From the NCBI RefSeq assembly GCF_023273895.1, contig NZ_CP096883.1:2356001-2420000 (forward strand): a stretch of 64,000 nucleotides of DNA, given 5' to 3'. Each line of letters begins with the position of its first letter. The stretch's first letter is position 1. Positions 33,792 to 43,828 of this stretch are shown here, in pieces. Source of the stretch: Sphingobacterium sp. PCS056 (GTDB lineage Bacteria > Bacteroidota > Bacteroidia > Sphingobacteriales > Sphingobacteriaceae). Both the position numbers and the translations under genes were made by a program. The notes under the pieces were generated by a model. It ran no database searches, was not told where the DNA came from, and saw only the letters and a list, made by a program, of their open reading frames with translations.

Positions 33792-35126
33792 ATGAACAAA
33801 AACATGGTGTTGGCCTGGTCATTTGTCGTGGCCCTGGGAGGATTTTTATTTGGATTTGATACAGCGGTAATTTCTGGAGCGGAGAAAGCAGTTCAGGTAT
33901 TTTGGAATTTGACTGAGTTTGAGCATGGATTGACGATGGCTATCGCTTTGATAGGAACTGTTGTTGGTGCTGCTCTTGGTGCATTACCTTCTGATCGATT
34001 TGGTCGAAAAAATACGCTTTTCGCAGTTGCTTTACTCTACTTTTTCTCTGCTATAGGTACTGCGTTAGCCTATGACTGGTCGCTCTTTTTGATCTTCCGA
34101 TTTTTAGGAGGTATAGGTGTTGGCGTTTCCTCGGTCACCGCACCGATCTATATTACAGAAATCTCACCTGCCAAGTCTAGAGGTAAGCTTGTTGGTCTTT
34201 TTCAATTTAATGTCGTATTGGGTATACTCATTGCATATTTGTCCAATTATTTGATTGGACAATGGGGGGAGGAGTCATGGCGATGGATGCTAGGTGTCCA
34301 AGCTTTTCCAGCTGCATTATTCTTTATACTTATATTTTTCATTCCTGAAAGTCCAAGATGGCTTTTATTACATCGTAATAGACGTGAAGAAGCTGAGGAA
34401 ACCATGAAGAAGATCAATGCGGACAATTATAAAGATGAAGTACAGTTGATTATCGATAGTCGACAAAACAGTCAACGTGCAGGTGAACAGTCGAGTGCTC
34501 TTTTTTCTAAACAATATCGCACTCCATTGATCTTAGCCATATTATTTGCTGTTTTTAATCAAGTTTCTGGTATTAATGCAATCATCTATTATGCACCTCG
34601 GGTATTTGAAATGGCAGGATTAGGTGCTCAAAGTTCTTTGTTATCGAGTGTGGGTATCGGGCTTGTAAATTTTATATTCACGCTACTGGCTATCAATTTC
34701 ATTGATAAAGTAGGTCGACGAAAACTCATGTTAGTGGGATCAATTGGACTTATCCTTTCGCTATCATTGGTTTCATTTGCCTTCTTTTCTGGGCATACAG
34801 AAGGGTTGTCTATTACTTTTTATTTGATGCTTTATATTGCTTTTTTTGCATTCTCTCAAGGAGCAGTAATCTGGGTGTTTATTTCCGAAATTTTTCCAAA
34901 TGATGTTCGTGCTAAAGGGCAAACAATCGGGAGTCTGACACATTGGGTGATGGCTGCGCTTATTACATTTTGTTTTCCCGCGCTAACTGAATTTTTAGGG
35001 GGCGGATACACCTTCTTGATTTTTGCAGGCTTCATGGTATTGCAATTGATTTTTGTGATCCGTATGATGCCTGAGACTAAAGGAACTTCATTAGAAAATA
35101 TGGATCAAACGATTAATTTACATTAA
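33792..35126 (+). CDS. MFS sugar porter (probable fructose/hexose importer)
   Basis: 444 residues from ATG 33792; the frame extends to a TTG at 33765 that adds nine residues. Twelve membrane helices with sugar-porter motifs DRFGRK, PESPRWLL, DKVGRRKL and PETKG. Family members import hexoses with protons. Position directly upstream of fructokinase (2-nt gap) and between the sensor and the SusC gene makes fructose the likely substrate. Confidence 0.92.
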   Translation: MNKNMVLAWSFVVALGGFLFGFDTAVISGAEKAVQVFWNLTEFEHGLTMAIALIGTVVGAALGALPSDRFGRKNTLFAVALLYFFSAIGTALAYDWSLFLIFRFLGGIGVGVSSVTAPIYITEISPAKSRGKLVGLFQFNVVLGILIAYLSNYLIGQWGEESWRWMLGVQAFPAALFFILIFFIPESPRWLLLHRNRREEAEETMKKINADNYKDEVQLIIDSRQNSQRAGEQSSALFSKQYRTPLILAILFAVFNQVSGINAIIYYAPRVFEMAGLGAQSSLLSSVGIGLVNFIFTLLAINFIDKVGRRKLMLVGSIGLILSLSLVSFAFFSGHTEGLSITFYLMLYIAFFAFSQGAVIWVFISEIFPNDVRAKGQTIGSLTHWVMAALITFCFPALTEFLGGGYTFLIFAGFMVLQLIFVIRMMPETKGTSLENMDQTINLH

Positions 35127-35128
35127 GG

Positions 35129-36079
35129 ATGAGGAGAGAAAAATTAACCATTCGTGGACTTTGCTTTGGTGAAGTGCTGTGGGACAACTTACCCACAGGT
35201 AAAAAACTTGGTGGAGCTCCTTTAAATGTTGCTTATCACCTCAATAATCTTGGCTTAGAAACTCAGATCATCAGCCGGGTGGGAAAAGATAGTGGTGGAT
35301 ATGAATTGATTACAGGGTGTGAAGAACGTGGTATTCCTACTAAACTTTTGCAGGTCGATGAGGAGCATGCCACTTCAACTGTGGAAGTACATGTGGATGA
35401 ACAACTGGAAGTTACTTATGAGATTGTTTTTCCTGTAGCATGGGATTATATCCAGTTAACTGAAGATGATATCATTGCTGTTCAGCATGCTGATTTTCTA
35501 GTGTATGGGAGCCTTTCTTCACGTCATGAGGTTTCATATCGTACGCTAAAGGAACTATTAAAGTTGGCGAAGTACAAAGTGTTAGATGTTAATTTGCGAG
35601 CACCTTTCTATTCACAATCGCGCTTGTTGGATTTGCTGAGTTATGCTGATCTCGTGAAGATGAATAAAGAGGAACTCGGGATCATTGCGCAGTGGTTAGA
35701 TCTACCTAAGGAAGACAATGATGGACAGTTGGTGGAGCAGATTATGCAACGATATGCTATTGATGAGGTCATTGTAACCTATGGTGCTGCTGGAGCAATT
35801 TATCACGCTAAACGAACGGGCGTCAGTTATCATTTTGCGGCATATCAGGTTGATGTGAAGGATACCATTGGGAGTGGAGATTCTTTTTTGGCTGCTTTTT
35901 TATCGAAACGTATGCGCAATCAAGTTGATATCAGTATTGAAGAAACCATGGGGTTTGCGGCTACGCTAAGTGCTTTTGTTACGCAAAGTACTGGAGCATG
36001 TCCAAGCTATGATGCGAGTGCGATCAACAGATTTGAATGGATTCATTATTTGGGAAGAGGGGAGGCCAATTCAAGTTAA
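35129..36079 (+). CDS. Fructokinase (PfkB/ribokinase family)
   Basis: 316 residues. Substrate-side motif GGAPLNVAYHLNNLG (~33-47) and the C-terminal ATP motif DTIGSGDSFLAAFL with catalytic Asp are typical of fructokinases rather than ribokinases. It phosphorylates cytoplasmic fructose, feeding glycolysis. The gene overlaps nothing but starts 2 nt after the porter stop, so they are cotranscribed. Confidence 0.93.
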   Translation: MRREKLTIRGLCFGEVLWDNLPTGKKLGGAPLNVAYHLNNLGLETQIISRVGKDSGGYELITGCEERGIPTKLLQVDEEHATSTVEVHVDEQLEVTYEIVFPVAWDYIQLTEDDIIAVQHADFLVYGSLSSRHEVSYRTLKELLKLAKYKVLDVNLRAPFYSQSRLLDLLSYADLVKMNKEELGIIAQWLDLPKEDNDGQLVEQIMQRYAIDEVIVTYGAAGAIYHAKRTGVSYHFAAYQVDVKDTIGSGDSFLAAFLSKRMRNQVDISIEETMGFAATLSAFVTQSTGACPSYDASAINRFEWIHYLGRGEANSS

Positions 36080-36145
36080 GAAAAAGATTGACCTAACCTA
36101 TATCTTGATAAACGCTAATTATAAACAACTAAAATTTACTAAATT

Positions 36146-39100
36146 ATGAGAAGAATAGTTTTTACACTATTGTTCCTGGGATGCCTGTTGTCAACGGTGT
36201 ATGCCCAAGACATTCCGTTGTCTGGAAAAATTACCAATAACAAGGGACTTCCACTATCCGATGTGACAGTTACCGTAATGGGAACACAGCATGTGACTGC
36301 TAGCGATGAAAATGGAAATTATAAAATAAATGCCACCAAAGGTACTCAGATCCGCTATACTCGTGTCGGCAAGAAAATAGTATATGTAACTGTGGGCGAG
36401 CAACGAGTCGTAAATGTGGTGATGGACGAAGGAGAAAACTTGGATGAGGTTGTCGTTACGGGATATCAAACGCAGCGTAAAGCAGATCTGACGGGGGCAG
36501 TCGCAGTAGTGAAAATGGATGAAATAAATGCACCCTTAACAGGCAATGTCATGAAAAGCCTTCAAGGTCGAGTACCTGGTGCATTTATTACGACTAGTGG
36601 TTCACCTGACGGTTCTGCCAATGTGCTCATTCGTGGAATTGGAACTTTGGGCAACAACAGCCCTTTATATATTATTGATGGTATGCCAAGTACTAAATCC
36701 ATGAATGAAATATCTGGACTTGATATTGAATCGATTCAGATTCTTAAAGATGCATCTTCATCAAGCATCTATGGCTCTCGCGCAGCTAATGGGGTAATCA
36801 TTATTACGACAAAAAAAGGGGGTAAAGGTTCTACACGTGTAGATGCACGTGTATCTACTGGTATCAAAAATTATGCAAAATCATTGGACTGGCTGGATAC
36901 CCAGCAACGGGGGCGTGTACAATGGCAAGCTGCACGTGATGATGGTACAGATCCAAACTTTGGAGTTTATACGTTTAAAGATGTGCAAAATAGTGATGGC
37001 AGCTGGCAACTGAATGAAATTATAGTACCCGAATATATTGATGATGCTAAGACAATGCGTGCTGCCAATACCGATTGGGTACAGGAAGTGGGACAGACGG
37101 CTTTGGTACAGAATTACAATGTAAGCTTAATGACGGGTAACGATAAGAGTAGAGCACTCTTTTCTGTGGATTATTTCGATAATCAAGGAACGGTTAAAGG
37201 AACGTATTTTGAGCGTCTGTCCGGTCGGTTAAATACAGATTTTAATTTACTGGAGGGTCGTGTGAAAATAGGTGAAAACTTATCGATCACCAAAATAAAA
37301 CAAGATGTACTAGGCAATGTGTTAGATCGCACGCGTAATATACAACCGATCGTTCCTGTACATACTGTAGATGGTATGGGTTGGGGTGGTCCTGTAGCAG
37401 GGATGAGCGATCGCCAAAATCCGGTTAGACTGATCGCCGATAATGAGCAGAATAGACGAAATATGCTGCGTTTATTTGGCGATATGTATATCGAAGTGAA
37501 ATTGTTAGAAAATCTAAAATTTAGATCCATGCTTGGGATGGACTATTCTTTTCTCTGGGACCGCAATATGCAGAAAACCTATGTTTCTGGATTTATGTCC
37601 GAAAATACAGCAAGTTTAAACAATGTTAATAATAGATGGGGTAACTATGTGTGGAATAATACGCTGACCTATAAATGGATCCTGAATGAAAAGCATCATT
37701 TTGATTTTTTGGCTGGTCAGGAGCTCATAGATTATTATGCTGAGAATCTGCAGGCAGGACGTCGTAAATTTGCTTCTGAAGATCCCGATTATATGTATCT
37801 GGATGCTGGAGAGGGTATTCAAACAAATAGTGGGAGTGGTACTGCCTACCGACTGCTTTCGTATTTTGGAAAAGTAAACTACAATTTAGCGGATAAATAT
37901 TTGCTATCTGCAACAGCAAGATACGACGGTTCGTCCCGATTTGGAGCTAACAATCAATTTGGTTGGTTCCCTGCTTTATCTGCAGGTTGGCGTTTAAGTC
38001 AAGAAGATTTCCTGAAATCTGTCGATGTCATATCGGATCTGAAGATACGCTATGGTTGGGGAAAAGTAGGTAATCAAGAGATTGGTGATTTCGCTTCTTA
38101 TGGGATGTATCAAGCGAGTTATGCGACTAATCCAACATGGGATCCTGACAATGGAACCGCATACGATATCAATGGTGCTGGTACAGGTACACTACCTTCT
38201 GGATATAGACGTGTGCAGCAACCTAACCCAAATCTACGCTGGGAATCGGCTACTCAGCATAATATTGGTGTGGATTTTGGATTTTTTAATCAAAAACTAA
38301 CAGGTTCATTCGATTATTTTAAAAAGAACACCTCGGATATCCTGATATCGCCACCTTTTATTGCCACTTTGGGTGAAGGGGGCAATCGTTGGGTAAATGG
38401 AGCAAGTATGTCAAATAGGGGATATGAATTTTTGTTATCCTATTCATCATCTCATAACCATTGGAAGTATTCCGTAACGGGAAACATGGCTGGATACCGC
38501 AATAAAATAGTCAAACTACCAGAAGATGTTATTAATTCTTATCCTGGAAATGGGGTAGATCAAACCATTTTAGGAAGGCCACTTAATTCCATGTTTGGAT
38601 ATGTAGCGGATGGTCTTTTTAGAACCATGGAAGAGGTGAATGCGCATGCAGAACAGGTCGGCAAAGGGTTAGGACGAATCAGATATCAAGATATCAATCA
38701 AGATGGTCGAATCGGTGATGAAGACCGAACTTGGCTAGGTATTGCCGATCCAGATTTTATTTATGGAGTAAATTTCTCGGTAGGCTATAAGCAATGGGAC
38801 GTGAGTATGTTCTGGAATGGGGTTTATGGTGGTTTGGTTAACAATTCTGCTAAAGGTTATACGGATTTTATCAGCTTTTTTGGTGGTGAAAATTATGGTA
38901 CACGCGTACTGGATGCATGGTCACCACAAAACTCGCAATCAGATATTCCAGCTTTATCATTTAACGATCTCAATAATGAAAAAAGATTCTCTAGTTACTT
39001 TGTAGAAAGCGCCTCTTATTTTAAGTTGAGAACACTGGAATTGGGATATAGTTTGTCCTCATCTGTATTGAAAAGAATTAAAAGTCAGGGAGTAAGATTC

Positions 39101-39238
39101 TATGTATTAGGCGAAAACCTGTTGGCATTTAAAAAGAGCTGGGGAAATTATAAATATACAGGTGTAGATCCAGAAACCCCAAATTCGGGGTATCCAATTC
39201 CGTTTTCAATTACCGCAGGTATAAATGTTTCATTTTAA
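36146..39238 (+). CDS. SusC-like TonB-dependent outer-membrane transporter
   Basis: 1030 residues. Sec signal peptide, then a carboxypeptidase-regulatory-like domain (SGKITNNKGLPLSDVTVTV), a plug with DLTGAVAVVKMDEI and NSPLYIIDGMP, YGSRAANGVIIITTKKG, and a 22-strand barrel ending in aromatic VSF. This is the RagA/SusC family that imports oligosaccharides with its SusD partner. Encoded 13 nt before the SusD gene. Confidence 0.96.
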   Translation: MRRIVFTLLFLGCLLSTVYAQDIPLSGKITNNKGLPLSDVTVTVMGTQHVTASDENGNYKINATKGTQIRYTRVGKKIVYVTVGEQRVVNVVMDEGENLDEVVVTGYQTQRKADLTGAVAVVKMDEINAPLTGNVMKSLQGRVPGAFITTSGSPDGSANVLIRGIGTLGNNSPLYIIDGMPSTKSMNEISGLDIESIQILKDASSSSIYGSRAANGVIIITTKKGGKGSTRVDARVSTGIKNYAKSLDWLDTQQRGRVQWQAARDDGTDPNFGVYTFKDVQNSDGSWQLNEIIVPEYIDDAKTMRAANTDWVQEVGQTALVQNYNVSLMTGNDKSRALFSVDYFDNQGTVKGTYFERLSGRLNTDFNLLEGRVKIGENLSITKIKQDVLGNVLDRTRNIQPIVPVHTVDGMGWGGPVAGMSDRQNPVRLIADNEQNRRNMLRLFGDMYIEVKLLENLKFRSMLGMDYSFLWDRNMQKTYVSGFMSENTASLNNVNNRWGNYVWNNTLTYKWILNEKHHFDFLAGQELIDYYAENLQAGRRKFASEDPDYMYLDAGEGIQTNSGSGTAYRLLSYFGKVNYNLADKYLLSATARYDGSSRFGANNQFGWFPALSAGWRLSQEDFLKSVDVISDLKIRYGWGKVGNQEIGDFASYGMYQASYATNPTWDPDNGTAYDINGAGTGTLPSGYRRVQQPNPNLRWESATQHNIGVDFGFFNQKLTGSFDYFKKNTSDILISPPFIATLGEGGNRWVNGASMSNRGYEFLLSYSSSHNHWKYSVTGNMAGYRNKIVKLPEDVINSYPGNGVDQTILGRPLNSMFGYVADGLFRTMEEVNAHAEQVGKGLGRIRYQDINQDGRIGDEDRTWLGIADPDFIYGVNFSVGYKQWDVSMFWNGVYGGLVNNSAKGYTDFISFFGGENYGTRVLDAWSPQNSQSDIPALSFNDLNNEKRFSSYFVESASYFKLRTLELGYSLSSSVLKRIKSQGVRFYVLGENLLAFKKSWGNYKYTGVDPETPNSGYPIPFSITAGINVSF

Positions 39239-39251
39239 TCGTAACCTTGTC

Positions 39252-40976
39252 ATGAAAAAATCAATATATATATGTTACACTGTGTTATCGCTAATATTAG
39301 TGAGCAGCTGCAGTGATTATCTGGATATCAATCCCAAAGGTCAATTGGGCGAAAATCAGTTGAATAATGTGGAGGCAGCAGAAAATCTGGTCATTGCTGC
39401 ATATTCTTCATTGGGTAATGAAAACTATAATAATAAAACAAATAGCCTATGGCCATATGGCGATTTGAGGAGTGGAGATGCTTACAAGGGAGGTGCTGGT
39501 ACGGGTGATATGGAAGAATGGAACCTCTACGAGACCTTTGTCTCTATGCGGGTAGATGTTGGCGGATTGGATCAAAAGTGGTATCGACAATATGTTGCCA
39601 TATCACGTGCAAACAATGCTTTACGAGTTATAAATGGTCTGAATGCAACTGACTATCCTAAGAAAGACATCCGCACCGCTGAAATGCGGTTTTTGAGGGC
39701 TCATTATATGTTTGAGCTCAAATTACTTTTCAAGTATATCCCTTTTGTAGATGAAAACTTAGCACCAGAGGATTATGTTACCCTATCCAATCGGGAGTAT
39801 TCTGATACTGAACAATGGAATAAGATTATTGATGAATTTAGATTTGCAGCCACTACATTGCCCGAACAACAGGAGGGTCATAAAGGGAGAGCTAATCAAT
39901 TTATGGCTAAAGCATATCTAGCGAAGGCTTTACTATATGCGGCATATGAGCAAAATGAGCAACATCAGGTGACAGGTATTAATAGCCAAAAATTGGAAGA
40001 AGTGGTGAAGCTTGTCACGGAACTTGAGGGACGCTATGACTTGTCACAGGATTTTGCTTTTAATTTTCTGTGTGAATATGAAAATGGTCCTGAGTCTATT
40101 TTTGCAGTGCAGAATTCGCTGAATGATGGAACAGAATTTGGTCGTTTAGATTGGAGTGCTATGCTCAACTATCCCATGAACAATGAGTATGGTTGCTGCG
40201 GTTTCCATCAACCAAGTCAAAATCTAGTCAATGCATTCAAAACCGATAATGAGGGTTTACCACAGTTTACAGGATTTAACAATCTAGATCTAACAACTGC
40301 TGCACAGGTGAAAACACAAAATGTGGATCCTAGATTATTGCATACGGTAGCTATCGTAGGTCTCCCATATAAATATAAAACTGATTTTATCTTTCAGAAT
40401 AGTTGGGTTCGCCAAATCGAAACTTATGGCAACTATATGTCATTGAAAGAAGTGGTGTTATATGATAACCCTTGTTTTAAAAAGGTAAATCCATTTATGA
40501 GCAGTAGTAAAAATAGGGATATTATCAGATTTGATGATGTCTTGCTCTGGAAAGCTGAGTCTTTGATCGAATTGGGTAGACATACGCAGGCATTACCCAT
40601 TATAAATAAAATCAGGAAACGGGCAGCTGAGAGTACGTTTAGATTGGTGGATCGTGAAGGTGCGCCTACAGGTCAATTTAAAGTTGCCGCATATGTAGAT
40701 GGGGTAAACTGTACTTGGAATCAAAATTATGCACGTGAGGCATTGCGTTGGGAGAGAAGATTGGAATTTGCTATGGAAGGGTTTCGGTTCTTTGATCTAG
40801 TACGTTGGGGAATTGCGGATACATATATCAATGCTTACTTGCAGAAAGAAAAAACACGACGAAATTATTTGGCAGCTTCGGTATTTAAGAAAAGTAGAGA
40901 TGAATATTTTCCGATACCATTGTCGCAAATCAATTTCAGTAAAAAACTATATGTCCAAAATTTTGGTTGGTATTAA
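39252..40976 (+). CDS. SusD-like surface glycan-binding lipoprotein
   Basis: 574 residues from ATG 39252; the frame also reads from 39225 inside susC, but the signal peptide starts at MKKSIYICYTVLS. Lipobox SSC at ~20, then SDYLDINPKG, the standard SusD opening; TPR-like helices and a C-terminal RWERRLEFAMEGFRFFDLVRW. It lids the SusC barrel and captures oligosaccharide. Glycan inferred from neighbours to be a fructan. Confidence 0.95.
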   Translation: MKKSIYICYTVLSLILVSSCSDYLDINPKGQLGENQLNNVEAAENLVIAAYSSLGNENYNNKTNSLWPYGDLRSGDAYKGGAGTGDMEEWNLYETFVSMRVDVGGLDQKWYRQYVAISRANNALRVINGLNATDYPKKDIRTAEMRFLRAHYMFELKLLFKYIPFVDENLAPEDYVTLSNREYSDTEQWNKIIDEFRFAATTLPEQQEGHKGRANQFMAKAYLAKALLYAAYEQNEQHQVTGINSQKLEEVVKLVTELEGRYDLSQDFAFNFLCEYENGPESIFAVQNSLNDGTEFGRLDWSAMLNYPMNNEYGCCGFHQPSQNLVNAFKTDNEGLPQFTGFNNLDLTTAAQVKTQNVDPRLLHTVAIVGLPYKYKTDFIFQNSWVRQIETYGNYMSLKEVVLYDNPCFKKVNPFMSSSKNRDIIRFDDVLLWKAESLIELGRHTQALPIINKIRKRAAESTFRLVDREGAPTGQFKVAAYVDGVNCTWNQNYAREALRWERRLEFAMEGFRFFDLVRWGIADTYINAYLQKEKTRRNYLAASVFKKSRDEYFPIPLSQINFSKKLYVQNFGWY

Positions 40977-41053
40977 TAATATTAAATTGAACTATGGGAA
41001 AAAGGTGGAAAAGTAATGATAGATAATCTGGAATTTTATAAACTTAAAAGTAT

Positions 41054-42550
41054 ATGGTAATGAGGAAATTATTAGGTATTTTATTGGTTTTGACAGTATT
41101 TAATAGCTGTCATACGTCGTCGAAAACAAAGTCTGTAAAGAATGAAAAATATAGACCTACCTATCATTTTACTCCCAAAGCGGGATGGATGAATGATCCG
41201 AATGGAATGATATTTTTAGATGGAACTTACCATCTGTTTTTTCAACATAATCCAGATTCGACTGTATGGGGACCGATGCATTGGGGACATGCTACGAGTA
41301 CGGATTTAATTCATTGGGAAGAACAACCTATTGCTTTATTTCCAGATAGCCTCGGGACTATCTTTTCGGGTAGTGCTGTAATTGACAAAGACAATACTGC
41401 TGGATTTGGTAAAGATGCCTTAGTGGCTATCTTTACACATCATAATCATAAAATCGAAAATCAGAAAACAGGGTTGCACCAATATCAAAGTATCGCTTAC
41501 AGCTTGGATAAAGGAAAGTCATGGACGAAATATGAAGGTAATCCAGTGTTGCCAAATCCAGGGATTTGGGATTTTCGTGATCCAAAAGTGATGTGGCACG
41601 CCGAAAGTAAGCAATGGGTGATGACATTAGCTACCAAACAGTCGATTACTTTTTATGGTTCTCGCAATCTGAAAGAATGGGTCAGGCTCAGTGAATTTGG
41701 GAACGAAGTAGGCGCACATGGTGGAGTTTGGGAATGTCCAGATTTACTTCGCTTTTCGACGCCTGATGGTGAAAAATGGGTATTACTTGTGAGCATCAAT
41801 CCAGGAGGACCTAATACTGGTTCGGCAACGCAATATTTTGTGGGTGATTTTGATGGTAAAACTTTTACTTCGAATCAGCACGATATTAGATGGATGGATT
41901 ATGGACCTGACAACTATGCTGGAGTAACTTTTTCTAATACTGGCGACCACCATATCTTGATGGGGTGGATGAGCAACTGGGAATATGCCAATACTGTGCC
42001 AGCATCGACTTGGCGAAGCGGAATGACAATAGCAAGAATGCTTCATTTACAACAGGTCAAGAACCATTGGTATTTGGTCTCGACACCGATCACAGGGACG
42101 GGCAGCGTGGAAGAGATTGGAGATGCAACGCTGGAAAATGGGTCATTAGATTTGAGTAAATATATCAAAGGAAGTAATGGTGCGTTTGAATTGTCATTTG
42201 TCGTCGATCAAGTTGCTCCTTTTAATATCTTATTGGGTAATGAAAAAGGAGACGAATTAATGCTTGGATTTGACCAATCAAATCAGCAATACTATGTAGA
42301 TCGGTCTAAGTCTGGAAATACTAATTTTAGTTCTGCCTTTATTCAACGTACGGTATCACCTCGTATCTCAGATCATAAAACGATCTCCTATAGATTATTG
42401 GTCGATCATAATTCGGTGGAGATATTTGCGGATGGAGGAATATCTAATCTGAGCAACTTATTCTTTGTTGAACAGCCTTTTGATGTATTGAATTTGAAGT
42501 CTTCACACCCAGTTGGTATTAAGGATTTGAAAGTAAAAATTATTAAGTAA
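41054..42550 (+). CDS. GH32 fructan hydrolase (levanase/inulinase/invertase), lipoprotein
   Basis: 498 residues. Lipobox NSC (Cys19) after a short signal. GH32 signatures: WMNDPNG with nucleophile Asp48, FRDPK (174-178), and WECPD with acid/base Glu227, followed by the C-terminal beta-sandwich. Releases fructose from levan, inulin or sucrose; exo- or endo-mode cannot be read. Follows the SusD gene by 77 nt, same strand. No second GH32 in the locus. Confidence 0.95.
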   Translation: MVMRKLLGILLVLTVFNSCHTSSKTKSVKNEKYRPTYHFTPKAGWMNDPNGMIFLDGTYHLFFQHNPDSTVWGPMHWGHATSTDLIHWEEQPIALFPDSLGTIFSGSAVIDKDNTAGFGKDALVAIFTHHNHKIENQKTGLHQYQSIAYSLDKGKSWTKYEGNPVLPNPGIWDFRDPKVMWHAESKQWVMTLATKQSITFYGSRNLKEWVRLSEFGNEVGAHGGVWECPDLLRFSTPDGEKWVLLVSINPGGPNTGSATQYFVGDFDGKTFTSNQHDIRWMDYGPDNYAGVTFSNTGDHHILMGWMSNWEYANTVPASTWRSGMTIARMLHLQQVKNHWYLVSTPITGTGSVEEIGDATLENGSLDLSKYIKGSNGAFELSFVVDQVAPFNILLGNEKGDELMLGFDQSNQQYYVDRSKSGNTNFSSAFIQRTVSPRISDHKTISYRLLVDHNSVEIFADGGISNLSNLFFVEQPFDVLNLKSSHPVGIKDLKVKIIK

Positions 42551-42554
42551 ATTT

Positions 42555-42603
42555 AACACTATTTTAATAGTACAAAGAAGTGCTGTACTATTAAAATAGT
42601 GTT
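42555..42603. terminator. Long perfect hairpin at the 3' end of the fructan locus
   Basis: The 19-nt arm AACACTATTTTAATAGTAC (42555-42573) pairs perfectly with 42585-42603 around an 11-nt loop, 4 nt after the GH32 stop and 13 nt before the convergent small gene. It lacks a long T run, so it may also protect the mRNA 3' end. Confidence 0.7.
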
Positions 42604-42616
42604 GCTATTCAGCATG

Positions 42617-42856
42617 TTATTCTTTAGTAAAAGTAAATTCACCTCCGCCTTGTTTCAAGACCATTGTTTTTTCTTGTGGATCAAAAGATAATACAATACC
42701 CGCTTTCTCGAGTTTGAATGTATCTTTCTCACTAGGTTCTAACTCATTGGCAGCCTGTCCTGTGGCTTGTACAATGAGTGTGTGCCCAGATTTAGTTATG
42801 GTGAGTTTAATCGGCACCTGATTCGACGAATAAACTCCTATATATTGATCTAACAT
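42617..42856 (-). pseudogene. Orphan DUF3471-type C-terminal domain fragment
   Basis: 79 codons reading LDQYIGVYSSNQVPIKLTIT and later GIVLSFDPQEKTMVLKQGGG, the small beta domain that ends many serine hydrolases/beta-lactamase-fold proteins. There is no catalytic domain: upstream the same frame is open only ~23 further codons (ending in an in-frame TGA) and has no signal. It looks like the tail of a lost gene, though a small independent domain protein is possible. Confidence 0.5.
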
Positions 42857-42883
42857 AGAGCGATCTACTTGATAAGTTGACCA

Positions 42884-42916
42884 TTGCTGATGAAAGTTTC
42901 AGCGTATCTACTTTTG
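42884..42916 (+). promoter_or_regulatory. Candidate promoter of the alpha/beta hydrolase gene
   Basis: TTG (42884-42886), 22-nt spacer, TACTTTTG (42909-42916, perfect TAnnTTTG); ATG at 42972. Confidence 0.45.
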
Positions 42917-42971
42917 CTATATTTAATTTATTGATTAACTTTAAATTTAGTTTATTTTAAAATATATCAAT

Positions 42972-43781
42972 ATGTTATACAAAAGTCTGATCTTCTTCTT
43001 CTTCGTACTCACTCAATTTCCGCTTTCAGCTCAGGACTATAAATTGTTAAAGGATATTTCTTATGTAGAGAAGAGTGACTCCGATTTGTATAAACAAGAA
43101 CGGTGTAAATTAGATTTGTATCTTCCGGAAAACAAATCTGATTTTGCTACGATCATCTGGTTTCATGGTGGAGGCTTAGAGGAGGGTGCTAAATATGTTC
43201 CACTGGAATTGCAGGGTAAAGGAGTGGCAGTTATTGCCGTAAATTATCGGTTAAGCCCTAAAGTTAAAGGGCCGGCTTATATTGAAGATGCTGCTGCTGC
43301 TGTTGCTTGGGCTTTTAATCATATTAGTCAATACGGGGGTGACCCTGCTAAAATTTATGTTTCCGGTCATTCTGCAGGAGGTTATTTGGCCTTGATGGTG
43401 GGGTTGAATAAGGCATATTTGAAATCTTATGGTATTGATGCCAATAACATCAAGGGATTAGCACCTATCAGTGCACAGACTAATACTCATTATACCATAA
43501 AGAAGGAGCGAGGCCAGTCAATGGAAATCCCTATCATTGATCAATATGCACCTTTAAGTTTTGCTAGAAAAGATGCACCTCCTATTTTATTAATCACAGG
43601 AGACCCTAAATTGGAGATACCTGCAAGATTTGAAGAAAACGCTCATTTAGCTGCAGTGCTGTTAAGTTTAAAACACCCTCAAACTGAGCTTTTCCAGTTG
43701 CAGGGCTTTGATCATGGCGCTGTATATGCACCAGGATGCCTCTTACTGTTAAAGTGGATCGCTGCACTTGAAAAAAAATAA
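42972..43781 (+). CDS. Secreted alpha/beta-hydrolase (acetyl esterase/carboxylesterase type)
   Basis: 269 residues with a Sec signal peptide (cleavage near ...PLSA). Oxyanion FHGGGLEEG (~60), nucleophile VSGHSAGGYLALM and C-terminal FDHGAVYAPG give a BD-FAE/HSL-like esterase. Ester substrate unknown; glycan deacetylation is possible given the neighbourhood. The metallophosphoesterase gene follows 47 nt later. Confidence 0.85.
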   Translation: MLYKSLIFFFFVLTQFPLSAQDYKLLKDISYVEKSDSDLYKQERCKLDLYLPENKSDFATIIWFHGGGLEEGAKYVPLELQGKGVAVIAVNYRLSPKVKGPAYIEDAAAAVAWAFNHISQYGGDPAKIYVSGHSAGGYLALMVGLNKAYLKSYGIDANNIKGLAPISAQTNTHYTIKKERGQSMEIPIIDQYAPLSFARKDAPPILLITGDPKLEIPARFEENAHLAAVLLSLKHPQTELFQLQGFDHGAVYAPGCLLLLKWIAALEKK

Positions 43782-43828
43782 AGTAATTTGGCACGGCATT
43801 CGTCTACTCTATAAGAGCGTTTGACGAT

